From assembly GCA_964481485.1 (NCBI GenBank), contig CAYZVM010000002.1:1-64000 (forward strand): a DNA stretch of 64,000 nt. The letters are read 5' to 3'. Position 1 is the first letter of the stretch; every line of letters begins with the position of its first letter. The stretch comes from M3007 sp964481485. Its GTDB lineage: Bacteria > Bacteroidota > Bacteroidia > Chitinophagales > Saprospiraceae. The notes beneath the pieces were generated by a model. The model worked only from the letters and a program-made list of their open reading frames with translations. It had not been told where the DNA came from and ran no database searches. Position numbers and translations under genes: made by a program. This document shows positions 26,001-35,100 of this stretch, in pieces.

Positions 26001-27696
26001 CTTGTACTTCGCCCATTTGGTTGTTTTCGGCAAATTCATCGGCCTTTTCCTCGTTCTGGGGAAGTATATCTGCGATTCTTTTCAGGAGCAGTTCTTTAAA
26101 CACTTTTGCATCAAAGGCTGCAGGCTCTTGTTCGTTCATCGTTTCCACCTGCTCTGCCTCCGCCATGCTGGTCCGTTCGTTGGGGGGAGAGGGAGCGGCG
26201 GCCTGGGCACTGTGCGACAGACTCTGGGACGGCTCATGCGATTTTTGCTGTTTTGCAGCATCATCGGCCCGGCTTTTCAAGGCCTGAAAATTAGGGTCTT
26301 CTTCAGGGGATCGTGGACTGATTTGCTGTTGCAGGGTCTCGGAAGCAGCATCTTCGGGTGTGGGAGCAGTTGTTTCTCCTTGTTCCGGGGCTTCTGTTTC
26401 TGTGCCCATTTCTGGCGGTGGCAGTACGGCGGGCTCGACTTTCTCCGGTTTTTCTACCGCAATTTTTGCCTCCGGCGCCAGGGACTCCTGGTTGGCAGGC
26501 AAAGCGGGAGGAGCCTCCGCCGGCGGCTTTGGTTTTACGGCCCCCTGCTGGATCGTGTGGGTCAGCTCGTGCGCCAATAGGTGGAGTCCTTTTACGGAAG
26601 CAGGATCAAATTTGCCATTGTTGAAGTAAACATCTTTTCCGCGGGTGAAAGCTTGCGCTCCCAAAGCGGTGCTCATTTCAGCGGCAGTAGCGTCTGTGTG
26701 GACGCGTACTTCGCTAAAATCCACCCCAAAACCGGCTTCAAGATGCGGTCGGATGGAATCGGACAAAGGATTGCCCCTGCTTCCGGCTTTGTTGAGCACA
26801 CTATATAATGGCGGCGCTACATTTGGAGTAGCGCTCTTGCTTTGAATTTCACTTTCTTCCCCCTTGTCTTCCGCTTTGCGCTGCACTTCTTTTTTGGTCT
26901 GTGTTTCCTCTTCTTTTGTCTGAGTCGGTAGTTCTTCCACCTTTGCCTGGTATTCAGTTTCTTTCTCTCCGTCTTGTACTTTGCGCTGCACTTCTTTTGA
27001 GGTTTTTGTTTCCTCTTCTCTTGTCTGAGTTGGTAGTTCTTCCTCTTTTGCCTGGTATTCACTATTATCGTGAGTAGAGGGTTCTTGCTCGTTTTCAGCC
27101 TGATATTGCGATTCCGTTTGCGGGACAGACGATTCTTCATGCTCCTTTGCCTGACCTGCCTTTTCTTCTTTTGGCTGTACCTTATTCTCTTCTTTTGCCT
27201 GCGCCTCCTTCTCTTTAGTCTGTGGCTTTGGTTTTTCCTGCGCCATTTCCGAATCGGCGGATTCCTCGTTTTTTGTGGTTTGAATTCGTTTCTCTTCTTT
27301 CAGGTGCTGAACATGCTCTTTCTTTAACTGGGTATCCTGATCCGTTTGAGCTATTTCTTCATCATCCTTTTTTTGCAGTGTTTCACGTCGAATATTCTCT
27401 TCTTTCATCTGCATACTGCTTTCAGACATTTCAGCAGTATCCGCTTTTCGTTGTATTCGTGTGCTGATTTGGCGGGATAATGGATTAAGTTGGACAGTGT
27501 CTTTTTTTTGACTTGTCAGCAAATCAGCGGCCCTGTCTGCTTCCGCTTCGTAAGGGTCATGGGAACGCCTTTCCCGTACCGAAGATTTTAATTCGGTTTT
27601 GGGTGAAAAAAAATCGCCCTTGCCTTTTTTCTGAAAGAAAGGCTGTTGTTTTTGTCGCGTCTGCGTGTTGGATCGGGTAGCGTTTTTTTTCTCCAT
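23074..27696 (-). CDS. eCIS cargo toxin: DUF4157 domain, long helical centre and nuclease-like C-terminus
   Basis: 1540 aa. Residues 17-35 carry the QPFF...FFSP leader common in eCIS-associated DUF4157 proteins. Residues ~60-290 are a charged Glu/Lys/Gln-rich linker with a 35-residue tandem duplication (213-282). The DUF4157 (eCIS-core) domain follows at ~310-385, with a complete metallopeptidase-like HELTH motif at 376-380. A long helical part has many hydrophobic stretches at ~970-1210 that may form a membrane-passing region. The last ~150 residues hold WVRMHLISAALGGKGGIENW (His1411, Asn1425), reminiscent of His-Me-finger nucleases. The C-terminal coding part (below ~23.95 kb) is A+T-rich like the SUKH gene after it. 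Placed between tape measure and ATPase genes, as expected of cargo. Confidence 0.88.
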   Translation of the reverse strand: MEKKNATRSNTQTRQKQQPFFQKKGKGDFFSPKTELKSSVRERRSHDPYEAEADRAADLLTSQKKDTVQLNPLSRQISTRIQRKADTAEMSESSMQMKEENIRRETLQKKDDEEIAQTDQDTQLKKEHVQHLKEEKRIQTTKNEESADSEMAQEKPKPQTKEKEAQAKEENKVQPKEEKAGQAKEHEESSVPQTESQYQAENEQEPSTHDNSEYQAKEEELPTQTREEETKTSKEVQRKVQDGEKETEYQAKVEELPTQTKEEETQTKKEVQRKAEDKGEESEIQSKSATPNVAPPLYSVLNKAGSRGNPLSDSIRPHLEAGFGVDFSEVRVHTDATAAEMSTALGAQAFTRGKDVYFNNGKFDPASVKGLHLLAHELTHTIQQGAVKPKPPAEAPPALPANQESLAPEAKIAVEKPEKVEPAVLPPPEMGTETEAPEQGETTAPTPEDAASETLQQQISPRSPEEDPNFQALKSRADDAAKQQKSHEPSQSLSHSAQAAAPSPPNERTSMAEAEQVETMNEQEPAAFDAKVFKELLLKRIADILPQNEEKADEFAENNQMGEVQAAASKKVKEERNKSAGAIESATSQEPNTANIPERKTEPLQMPRTGPKPPSLNAGQAMPSARTEQEVNQPLQDNVQEVENRMAQENVTEEQLAKSEEPKFLSALEARNAAREHSKTAPSEFRKQEEGVRSDAQNKAQKNADGQFVNIFGKRTDILSKVIGTQNQTGNKDTAKRQEISTDINKIYENTKKDVDGILGKLDGFVERRFYDGELDARGLFEGYIAAKMLVYKYKRYSGFKGNLRAVGDFFTGLPPEVNEFFVQGRNFYISKMDVLLTDISNVVANKLNEAKKRIKTGRDEVKTYVDKLPKNLKSIGAKAAKDIQDKFGELDTTVNSKQEELIDSLAEKYNESVKDVDERILEMKEANRGLYDKAKDALDGVFETIRKLKEAIENLMGAIRSVIPVILADPIAFMGKLFDGIGEGIDLFKANIKKHLLGGLLTWLTGALGPIGIQIPENIFSLPGIFDLVTQILGVGWDFIRTKAVRMLGEPVVAALEKGFEIFQLIREKGILGLWEYVQAQFTDLKTVVIDAIQDMLITKVIEAGIKWLLSLLIPGAGFIKAIMAIKDVIVFFVESAIMLIPAITEAILALASGSMARVAKAMEKGLSTLIPLVIGLFARLIGIGSLAKKVQAIIKKIRKRIDKAVNKLLAKAKKWARKLIKKGKGIYAKGKEKVKKGVGKLLGWWKIKIPFKTTDGKSHKIYFEGKGPNAQLVRASDAPKELVDYLTSLNIPEGTPEAGKKAEALSISKHIKLIIRTPGKSGQATSAKQEKDITKNMTKLSKLLIKLVGKTVSDVPDPTECTFTNSSGKKRAQWEKMSYKTAKGGQGASGTSREYNLMKGKEGNWVRMHLISAALGGKGGIENWVVAPTRINTGGSVLSSFEKSAERLIRSEAIPKSSGVRERPKRPKLPNVLWMDVEVKENHPPHPSYNNLSEFPKLIRLRFGIYLPPKPGIDDKNAWEKVDRNLSYQAVKIPPPKP
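26853..27060 (-). repeat. In-frame ~105-bp tandem duplication in the cargo gene
   Basis: Two copies of a 35-codon unit encode EYQAKEEELPTQT... and EYQAKVEELPTQT..., each ending near EVQRK. It lengthens the charged linker without changing the frame. Confidence 0.75.
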
Positions 27697-27720
27697 AACA
27701 TCATACCATCTTGGAATACG

Positions 27721-29214
27721 TTAAATCCAGTCGACCTGTAACCGAGAGGTCATCCATCGAAACTTTACTACGGAAATCCCCCAGGGAAGTTTATCCAATA
27801 AAAATGGATCGTAGGAGGCTTTTTCTACGATTAACTTCCAGTATCCATTTTGATCGATCAGTTTTCCATTGCGGATGAGAAAATTGTGTCGCAAACCCGG
27901 AACGGATGTCTTTTTTAGTACAGTCCATTGCCGGATTATATTCAACATAAAAGTTTCCGCTTCATTTTTTTCGGTTTCCGTTAAGACAACGTGGCGTTGC
28001 AATGCCTCGTGTAAGGGAAAGCCGCAAACGATCTTATTCAGCATCAGTGGGTATTCGCGCGTTTCGGTTTCACCAGTGGCCATGAATTGCAAAAGATGAA
28101 CGGCACGCTCCTGTTCAATGATACTTTTAAAAACCCGGTCTTGATTCAGATAACCCAGGGCATCAAACAAGGGCATAATACAGGGGATAACCAGTGTAAG
28201 TCCGGCATTTTGGATAAATATTTCTTTCGGCAGGTCTTCTCTTGTAGTTTCAGCATTTGATGGGGAAGGTATGCTCTTAAAATATGGCTCTGATTGAACT
28301 AAATTTTTACCTGAAGTGGATGCCGTATTTGACAGGAAAGGCGTTTTTTTTATGAGGTCATGCATATCCTCCCTCTCTTTTTCCCTATGCGGCAAGTGTT
28401 GTGTACCCAGTGTTTTCTCAACATGTGAATGGCTGCTTCTTTTTTTATTTTCCCTCGTTTCCGCCTCCGGGGCTTGACTGGCAGGAGTACCCGTATCGGC
28501 AGAGGATACGCCACCCATATCCCCAAAAAACGCCTCCACCCTTCTGCGAAACGCCTCAGAATCCTCTTTCCCTGTTGCCACCGCAGATGTACTCCATTTC
28601 GGTATCGAAGGGTTTAGCGCCAACAGTTGAGTTAAAAAAACAGGAGAGAACTGTTCTGCCAAGCGTTTTACTCTGTTTATATTCTCCCGTAAAAAAGGCG
28701 TCAACCGTAGCCATAAATGCTCCGTTCCGCGGTTTGTCCAATAAGTTAACAGCATGCCTTCCCATTCATCCCAGGAAACTTTCTCCGCCCACCACGGGAA
28801 ACACCCCGTGCGTAAAAAATAAAAAAATTGTTGTTCAGCACTCGCTTGTTTTGAATATCGCTGTACGCCCCCTTCGCTGTTTTCATCTGGTTGCCACGCT
28901 GGATTTGCATCCAAAGACCTCCCGGCTTCCGCCAGTTGACGTACCACAGCCGCCTTGATTTCCTTCACACATCGGTCGGTAAAATTGCTTGCTTGCCCGC
29001 TGTGGATAATATTCTTCAGATCCACTTCCAGTTTTTTGATCCTGATGATTTCTCCCGGCGGAACAAGACCGGACAAAAAAGTGTCCAATGCAGGCATTAC
29101 CTCCTTTCGGAAGGACTCGGCCAAGCGTTGTTGCAGCAGGAATGCTTCCCGCCGCTCTGCGCCCAGCTGAAGTTGCAATGTCAGCCGTTTGATAGTATGT
29201 ACCTGCCTGGTCAT
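27721..29214 (-). CDS. Contractile injection system tape measure protein (Afp14-like)
   Basis: 497 aa from ATG 29214, which overlaps the upstream stop as ATGA; an earlier ATG at 29262 would run 52 bp into the upstream gene. The N-terminus (VHTIKRLTLQLQL, then LDTFLSGLVPPGEIIRIKKLEVDL) and the C-terminal half (IFIQNAGLTLVIPCIMPLFDALGYL, RAVHLLQFMATGE, LMLNKIVCGFPLHEAL) are the signatures of the CIS tape-measure family (CIS_TMP). In related particles this protein sets tube length and occupies the tube lumen during assembly. It directly precedes the cargo gene with a 24-bp gap. Soluble, no signal peptide. Confidence 0.9.
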   Translation of the reverse strand: MTRQVHTIKRLTLQLQLGAERREAFLLQQRLAESFRKEVMPALDTFLSGLVPPGEIIRIKKLEVDLKNIIHSGQASNFTDRCVKEIKAAVVRQLAEAGRSLDANPAWQPDENSEGGVQRYSKQASAEQQFFYFLRTGCFPWWAEKVSWDEWEGMLLTYWTNRGTEHLWLRLTPFLRENINRVKRLAEQFSPVFLTQLLALNPSIPKWSTSAVATGKEDSEAFRRRVEAFFGDMGGVSSADTGTPASQAPEAETRENKKRSSHSHVEKTLGTQHLPHREKEREDMHDLIKKTPFLSNTASTSGKNLVQSEPYFKSIPSPSNAETTREDLPKEIFIQNAGLTLVIPCIMPLFDALGYLNQDRVFKSIIEQERAVHLLQFMATGETETREYPLMLNKIVCGFPLHEALQRHVVLTETEKNEAETFMLNIIRQWTVLKKTSVPGLRHNFLIRNGKLIDQNGYWKLIVEKASYDPFLLDKLPWGISVVKFRWMTSRLQVDWI

Positions 29215-32141
29215 GAATCTGCTTTTTTCAATTTTTCCTGAAGGGCGGCCAATTCGTCCCATTTCCCTTCGGCAGCCAGTTTTGCCTGTTCAATCCATGC
29301 GCCGGGGTTGAGGCGTTTGACGTTCAGTTTGCCGGACTGAAGGACTTTGTTCAAATCTTCCAGGGAAGTAGCGGCTAATTTTTGATAGGTGTCGATGCCT
29401 GATTTTTTTAAGGCGGCGGCGGTTTTAGTACTTATGCCTTCAATTTTTGTCAAATCATCTGCATCTATTGTTTTTTCAGAAGTTTTTTTACTATTTATCT
29501 CTACTACTTCCGGGCTAGATGTCGTTTTATCAATATCAATAGCCAGAATCTGCGGATCTATTTTTCCGGCTCTTTCTGCCTGCCATTTTTTAAAAACAGA
29601 TTTTAAATCGTATTTAGGTGGATACGCTGGGGCTTTAACCTCCCAAAGAGCTTTAGATTCTCCTTCATCTAAAACTAATCGGTCTAAAACGAAATAAACA
29701 AAAACCTCCCAAAGTCGAGTAAATATATGATCAATATTGGGGTTGTTATTGCCCCAGTAATTTTTTAATATTGCAAGAATACCGGTTATGTCTTTCTCGA
29801 TTTCCTTGGTCTTATTTGTCAAGAATTCAGGAACCCTCATTAACAATTCCAAATCATTAATTGGATTAAGGCCTTCAGGCTTTACAGGATTGAGACCTGC
29901 GGATTGCAATGGCATTGTTAAATTATTCCATCGAATTGCCATTCGAAAGGTTTCATCCTGATAGAATTTGTAAATGGACTCTATTTGGGAAATACCAAGC
30001 GTTGATATCCAGTCAAGGTTTTTAAATGTTGTTAGTTCAAGATAAAAAGTTGCTGTGACAGGCTTTAACTCTAATATTATCTCACTCTTTTCATGTTCAT
30101 CCCCTTTTTCATATATTTTGAGTGTTCCATCTTCTTCTTTTACGGTAATTATTTTGAACTCATATAGAAAATGTTCATCAACTGCTTCCAACTTATACTT
30201 CTCTTCCGGATGGGGGGAATTCTTTGATAAAAGGAAATGAAAAATACCCCGTATTCCCGAATCGGCAACCTCGAACCGTTCTGCGGCATCCCTGCCACTG
30301 CCCAATCTTATTTTTACCTCTTTTATGGCCTCACTGGTATTCGTTGCTAACACAGTCTTTCCTTTTAACAAGACCAACATGCTTTCAGAGTAATTCCTAA
30401 TACTAAAATCAGCAAAGACCCTGTTACCGATCACCATTTTTGTTTCCGAGTCTTCGATATCCTCATAGAGCAAGCCGAAACCTCCTCCGGCAAAAACACC
30501 TGATAAATGTTCCATACCCCAGCCTTGTTGCACGAGGGCAAAATCTTTGCCCGCCCGGTCTTCCTGTTGAAAAGCATCTGCGGGTCTAATTCCAATTACG
30601 GCAAATTCCAGGTTATTCCGTTTTCTTAATAAATACAGACTTACCAGCGCTTCATTGAGCGACTGACCATTTTGTCCTTCGATACGGTAGAAGGGATATG
30701 GGCGGATGTCATGACTAAAAGGCCGTTTGACGGAGCACAGATCCGTATAACTTTCCTCATTGTCCGCATGGTAAGCATACAAGTGCTGCAACTTGCCACA
30801 TCGGAGCGCATCATAATTCCACCAGTGGTGGATAGAGTTGGGATCGTCGGCGGTGTAATAATAAAATGGAATAGTGCCTGGCGACGGGTATGCCCCGGGC
30901 GCCGCAGCGGGGGTGATTCGAATGGGAATTTTGGGGTCCGTGCTTTCGGAATTCCTGATGTCGTCGACGGTCATTACCTGGGCATAGTGGTTATCAACAA
31001 TATCGACAGGCTCTGCCCCGGGTACGTAGAAGCACTTGATCATCATCGTCATACGCCAATGCAGGAAACGAATACGCTGCAAGCGGTCGGCATTGTTATT
31101 AAAAACCGGCGGTTGGTGGAATTGATGCCGAAATACGCTGGGACCGAACGCAACATCCTCCAGCATTTCTCCCAGCAACAGGTGATACGAAAACTGGTTT
31201 TTGTCTGGTATACAATCAGCCGTGAGCTTGCACAACTCGGCGACAATCTCATTGTAGGTGCCGGCCAGATCGCGCAAAAAGTCGTAAAAATACTGAACCT
31301 GAGGTTTGGTGGCTTCCTTTTCCTTAAATATCGGCCAGCGGGTATCGATCAAAAATTTTACATATTGCTCCAGAAAATCGCGTTGCTGAGGGGGAAAAAG
31401 CACCTGAAATGCCGGCGCATGAAGGGCCGCTATCCGTTCGGGCAATTGATCGAGGATGTGAAGAATAAGAATTTCATACTCATCAAAAACAGCCTGAAAA
31501 TCATTCCCCGTCAGCGTGAATTCCCGGTTTGCCGCCTCGCACTCTTTTTCCATGGTACCATGGCCGAAACGCATGATTTCAATAAAGGAAAGCGAGGTGT
31601 TGGGATTCGTTTCCAGGAAGAGTTGCCGGCCATCCAAAACATCATCGTCTTCTATGGCGATCAGGTCAACATCATCTTTTTCAGGCCGGTATGCTGTACC
31701 ATTGATCGTTCCCTGACGGTATTGTTTCTTTAGCAACGGCCACAAATCTACGGCCCTAACGACCAAAGGTTGTATCTGCCTCCTATTCCCTTCAACTGCT
31801 TCCAGGTATAACAAGGCAACTTTCCCGTCTATAAAGCGCTCTTCCCCGATAGTTTGTGGGTTCAATGGAGCGGATTCCGCGCCATCTTTACTTGTTGACA
31901 ATTTCCAGACCGCCAGATTGCCCTGGCCTGAAGACAAACCTTCTATTTGCCCGCTATAAGGCTGGTAATATTTAAAATGCGCACCGGGGAAACAAATATA
32001 ATGCCCCTTCGACGTTATGCCGAATCCTTCCGTAATGGTAACCATACAATCCGAGTCAACATAAGCCTCCAGGCCGCATACAATGCCGATACCGGTCCAT
32101 CTTTCCTCCGGACAATTGGAGTATTCAGGTAGATGTCTCAT
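29211..32141 (-). CDS. eCIS structural protein at the Afp13 position with a C-terminal helix-hairpin-helix module
   Basis: 976 aa. The start overlaps the end of the Afp12-like gene by 17 bp and the stop overlaps the tape measure start (ATGA), so it is translationally coupled on both sides. The N-terminus (RWTGIGIVCGLEAYVDSDCMV, ITEGFGITSKGHYICFPG) resembles domains found in several eCIS baseplate-associated proteins. The middle has no family I recognise. Residues ~890-970 form a helix-hairpin-helix module (DDLTKIEGISTKTAAALKKSG, then GKWDELAALQEKL) common in Bacteroidota proteins. It takes the place of the Afp13 tail fibre but lacks fibre-like repeats. It may be a baseplate accessory or a cage protein; inference. 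Confidence 0.7.
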   Translation of the reverse strand: MRHLPEYSNCPEERWTGIGIVCGLEAYVDSDCMVTITEGFGITSKGHYICFPGAHFKYYQPYSGQIEGLSSGQGNLAVWKLSTSKDGAESAPLNPQTIGEERFIDGKVALLYLEAVEGNRRQIQPLVVRAVDLWPLLKKQYRQGTINGTAYRPEKDDVDLIAIEDDDVLDGRQLFLETNPNTSLSFIEIMRFGHGTMEKECEAANREFTLTGNDFQAVFDEYEILILHILDQLPERIAALHAPAFQVLFPPQQRDFLEQYVKFLIDTRWPIFKEKEATKPQVQYFYDFLRDLAGTYNEIVAELCKLTADCIPDKNQFSYHLLLGEMLEDVAFGPSVFRHQFHQPPVFNNNADRLQRIRFLHWRMTMMIKCFYVPGAEPVDIVDNHYAQVMTVDDIRNSESTDPKIPIRITPAAAPGAYPSPGTIPFYYYTADDPNSIHHWWNYDALRCGKLQHLYAYHADNEESYTDLCSVKRPFSHDIRPYPFYRIEGQNGQSLNEALVSLYLLRKRNNLEFAVIGIRPADAFQQEDRAGKDFALVQQGWGMEHLSGVFAGGGFGLLYEDIEDSETKMVIGNRVFADFSIRNYSESMLVLLKGKTVLATNTSEAIKEVKIRLGSGRDAAERFEVADSGIRGIFHFLLSKNSPHPEEKYKLEAVDEHFLYEFKIITVKEEDGTLKIYEKGDEHEKSEIILELKPVTATFYLELTTFKNLDWISTLGISQIESIYKFYQDETFRMAIRWNNLTMPLQSAGLNPVKPEGLNPINDLELLMRVPEFLTNKTKEIEKDITGILAILKNYWGNNNPNIDHIFTRLWEVFVYFVLDRLVLDEGESKALWEVKAPAYPPKYDLKSVFKKWQAERAGKIDPQILAIDIDKTTSSPEVVEINSKKTSEKTIDADDLTKIEGISTKTAAALKKSGIDTYQKLAATSLEDLNKVLQSGKLNVKRLNPGAWIEQAKLAAEGKWDELAALQEKLKKADS

Positions 32142-35100
32142 GGGCTTCGAGATTTAGTGTATTAGAATCAGTACAACGGGCATCTTGTAACAACCGATTG
32201 AATACCACAATAAAGGCTTTAAGGCTTTCTTCTATTTGGCACTCATCGGAATAGCGGCGGCCTTCATCGTATAACCAGTTGAAATAAGCGTTTTCGAAGT
32301 CGTACAACTGTTCGGAGTCCAGGCACAGAAAATTGACTCCCATATGCGCAGGAGTTTCCCGGCGCACGGTTTGTTCAAAAAATTTCCGGGCCTCAGGTGT
32401 CGCGAATCTTTTCCAGGATTTGGACGTAATGACACTCATCCAAAAAGAATATGGATCCCCACTGGAACAATTCGGCCCTGTTTCAAAATTTTCAAGGGCA
32501 GGAATATCTTCTGCGAACGGGCGAAGCAAAATATGTTCGATGATGTGAAACCCCTCATTGTTGCAATTGGGCGGAAAAATCTTCTTCCAAAGTGTATCCC
32601 TGGCTTCATTTGCCCGCTCTTCCGAATCATAAGAGCTACTTGCGGCAACGATCACGCCCTGTTTGTTTTTCAAAACGAGCCGGTAAATGTCACCTCCTTT
32701 CAGGTTGATTTTTTCTACCTTCAACGGATCGCCATCTACATATTGTGCACCTGCTTGCAAGAGCAACTGCAGGATTTGGTTTTGGTCTTTCTTGGCGTCT
32801 GCCCGCCGGTTGTATTCCTTTACGCTTTTTAAATAGATGCCGATTCCGGTTTCATTCGCGTTTTTGTTTTTGTCAACCACAGCGAAGCGATAGGATTTTT
32901 TGTCCTCATCAGATATCTTTATTATTTCAATCTCCGGTACACAAGTCAGGCGGGTACGACGGTCGGCAGGCAGACACAAAAGCTTGGATATCCGTTTTTC
33001 CAAGCCCGAAACATTATCCGATCCCCAAAACAACTTGGGTCGGCCAAGATCGTCCCCCCTCAGGTTGAAGGCTTTTCCGCGCTCCCTTCCGATAACCGGG
33101 ATTTGGGTCAGGAAATCTGTCTTGCACTCAAGCAGTTTCTTTTTGGTATCTACCCGGTTGGCTTTGCAGATGTCGCTTTGGCTGGAGGTATAAACGGACA
33201 AGGCGTAATCTGCGAATTTTTCTCCGAAGCGGGCAATCAAATGATCGAGAATGGCATTGTGGGTATTGAATCTGCTGAGTTCATTTTCTACCAACCGACC
33301 CAACTGCTGTTCGTAATAATCGCGAACAAGCCCATGCTCCAGTATCAGGGCACTCAGATCGGTCGGAATCTCGTCTATTTGAACGGCTTCGCTGATGGCA
33401 CGCAAAAAATCGTCCTTAAGCATCATTTGCCTGCTCCGCAAGGGCAATAATTTATCAATGGCCTCATCCGGCAGTTTTTCTTTCAATACTTCCACCAAAT
33501 GATCATTGACTTGATAAAAAGACCACAAAAGGGATTCAAAATCTGGCGTCAGATTGCGCAGGGACATATAAAAATGAGTCCGGTCAGTCGGCGATTGACT
33601 GATGGAGAGCAGTTCCCGCACATGGCCGAGTTGCGCTAAGTAATTAGCAAGGATCTGGTCGAAAATACTCAGGTAGGCCTTTAATTGTTTGGCTTGACCC
33701 TTGCGTTCTCCAGAAGCGGAGCCGGGCATTTGGCCTTTGCCAATCCTGTAAACCAATGGAAAGTCGTTATGAATACTTACATATTGGTTCAAGTTTCTGT
33801 AAATACCTTTTTTAAAGGCTTTATCCCGGACTGAACCCACTGGCGGCCTGTGGTTGATCTGTCGGATAAGGGCTAATTTTTCCGCTACTTCCCGGCGGTC
33901 GGTTGGAACAGGTAAATTGCCCTGGCGAAAAGAGAGCTGCACACAATCGATCTCCAGCTGGGGTTTAAAGCGGCAAGTAATTGTTTGAATGTAAGGGGCA
34001 ACATGTGCGTCCTTGTCGGCAGCCTCCTGGGCTTTTTGACAAATATCCAAACGCCAATCCGGCCGGTAGCTGAGGTCTGTTGCCCGGTCTTCTGTTTTAC
34101 ACAAATCCATCGAAAGCGACCGGACGGCCTTCACACCCGGCACATCCATCACGATCTGGTATATATCCGACTTATTGATGATACGCCGCAGCATAGCATT
34201 TTCCACTTCCGTATCGTCCAGAAATCCGTTGTCGAGTATGACACCCTGGAAAATCTGGTCGTAGGTCCTGCGTTTTTCCAGCATCTCTTCGAGGCTGTAA
34301 AACCGCAGTTGAGGAGAAAGAAATTCCTGAACCCTGTAAATCACCTGCGCCGACACCTGGTTGGCGTCGGCGCCTTCCTCCACTTCCAGGTCCGCTGTGA
34401 GGCTTATGGGTTTAACGCCGACCAATGTAATGTTCTGAAAATCTTCACAGAGGTTGCGATGGGCATGCAGCCGTCTGAGCGCCTCTGTCTTGATTTCATC
34501 GGTTTTGAGTTTGTTTTCGGGATCGATATGGTCTTCAAGGTCGAGCAGAATATGATATAAGCCATTCAATCCTCTGGCATTACGGCCCCTGTCTTTTACT
34601 TCATAATATCGAATCCTCCAGTTGACAAATATCTGAGTATCAATTTTTTTAATAAAATCAAGATTAGTATCTCCTAAATTTTCTCTCAAATTCTCATATA
34701 CTCCTTCCATTGAACATGCGGGGAGTTTTTCTTTAATATCTATAATTTTTTTAACTATGCTTGTATAATTCCCCGGCGCAAAAGAATATCCAATCGACGT
34801 TTTTTCAATCATACCCATTATCTGTTTTTCATATGGATATATTTCTTTTTCAATAGATATTTTTATTTCTTGAAATAATCCTTCGATTGTTTCATTTAAA
34901 TAAATACGTTCTACACCTGGGGTTAGTTCATTCACTAAGAGGGTCCCTAATAATATATTGAATTTTTCAATATGTTCATTTAAATAAAATTCTACACAAA
35001 TATTTGTGTCATTGGGTCCAGCCTTCATCACCCATGCGTTTTTTACCCCCTCCACATCGATGATCAGTTTGCGCAAATCGAGTGGTGTGACCGGGTTGCA

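Noticed and set aside
30672..31733. Plus-strand frame of 353 codons
   Set aside because: Antisense to the well-supported 976-aa eCIS gene; no family-like segments.
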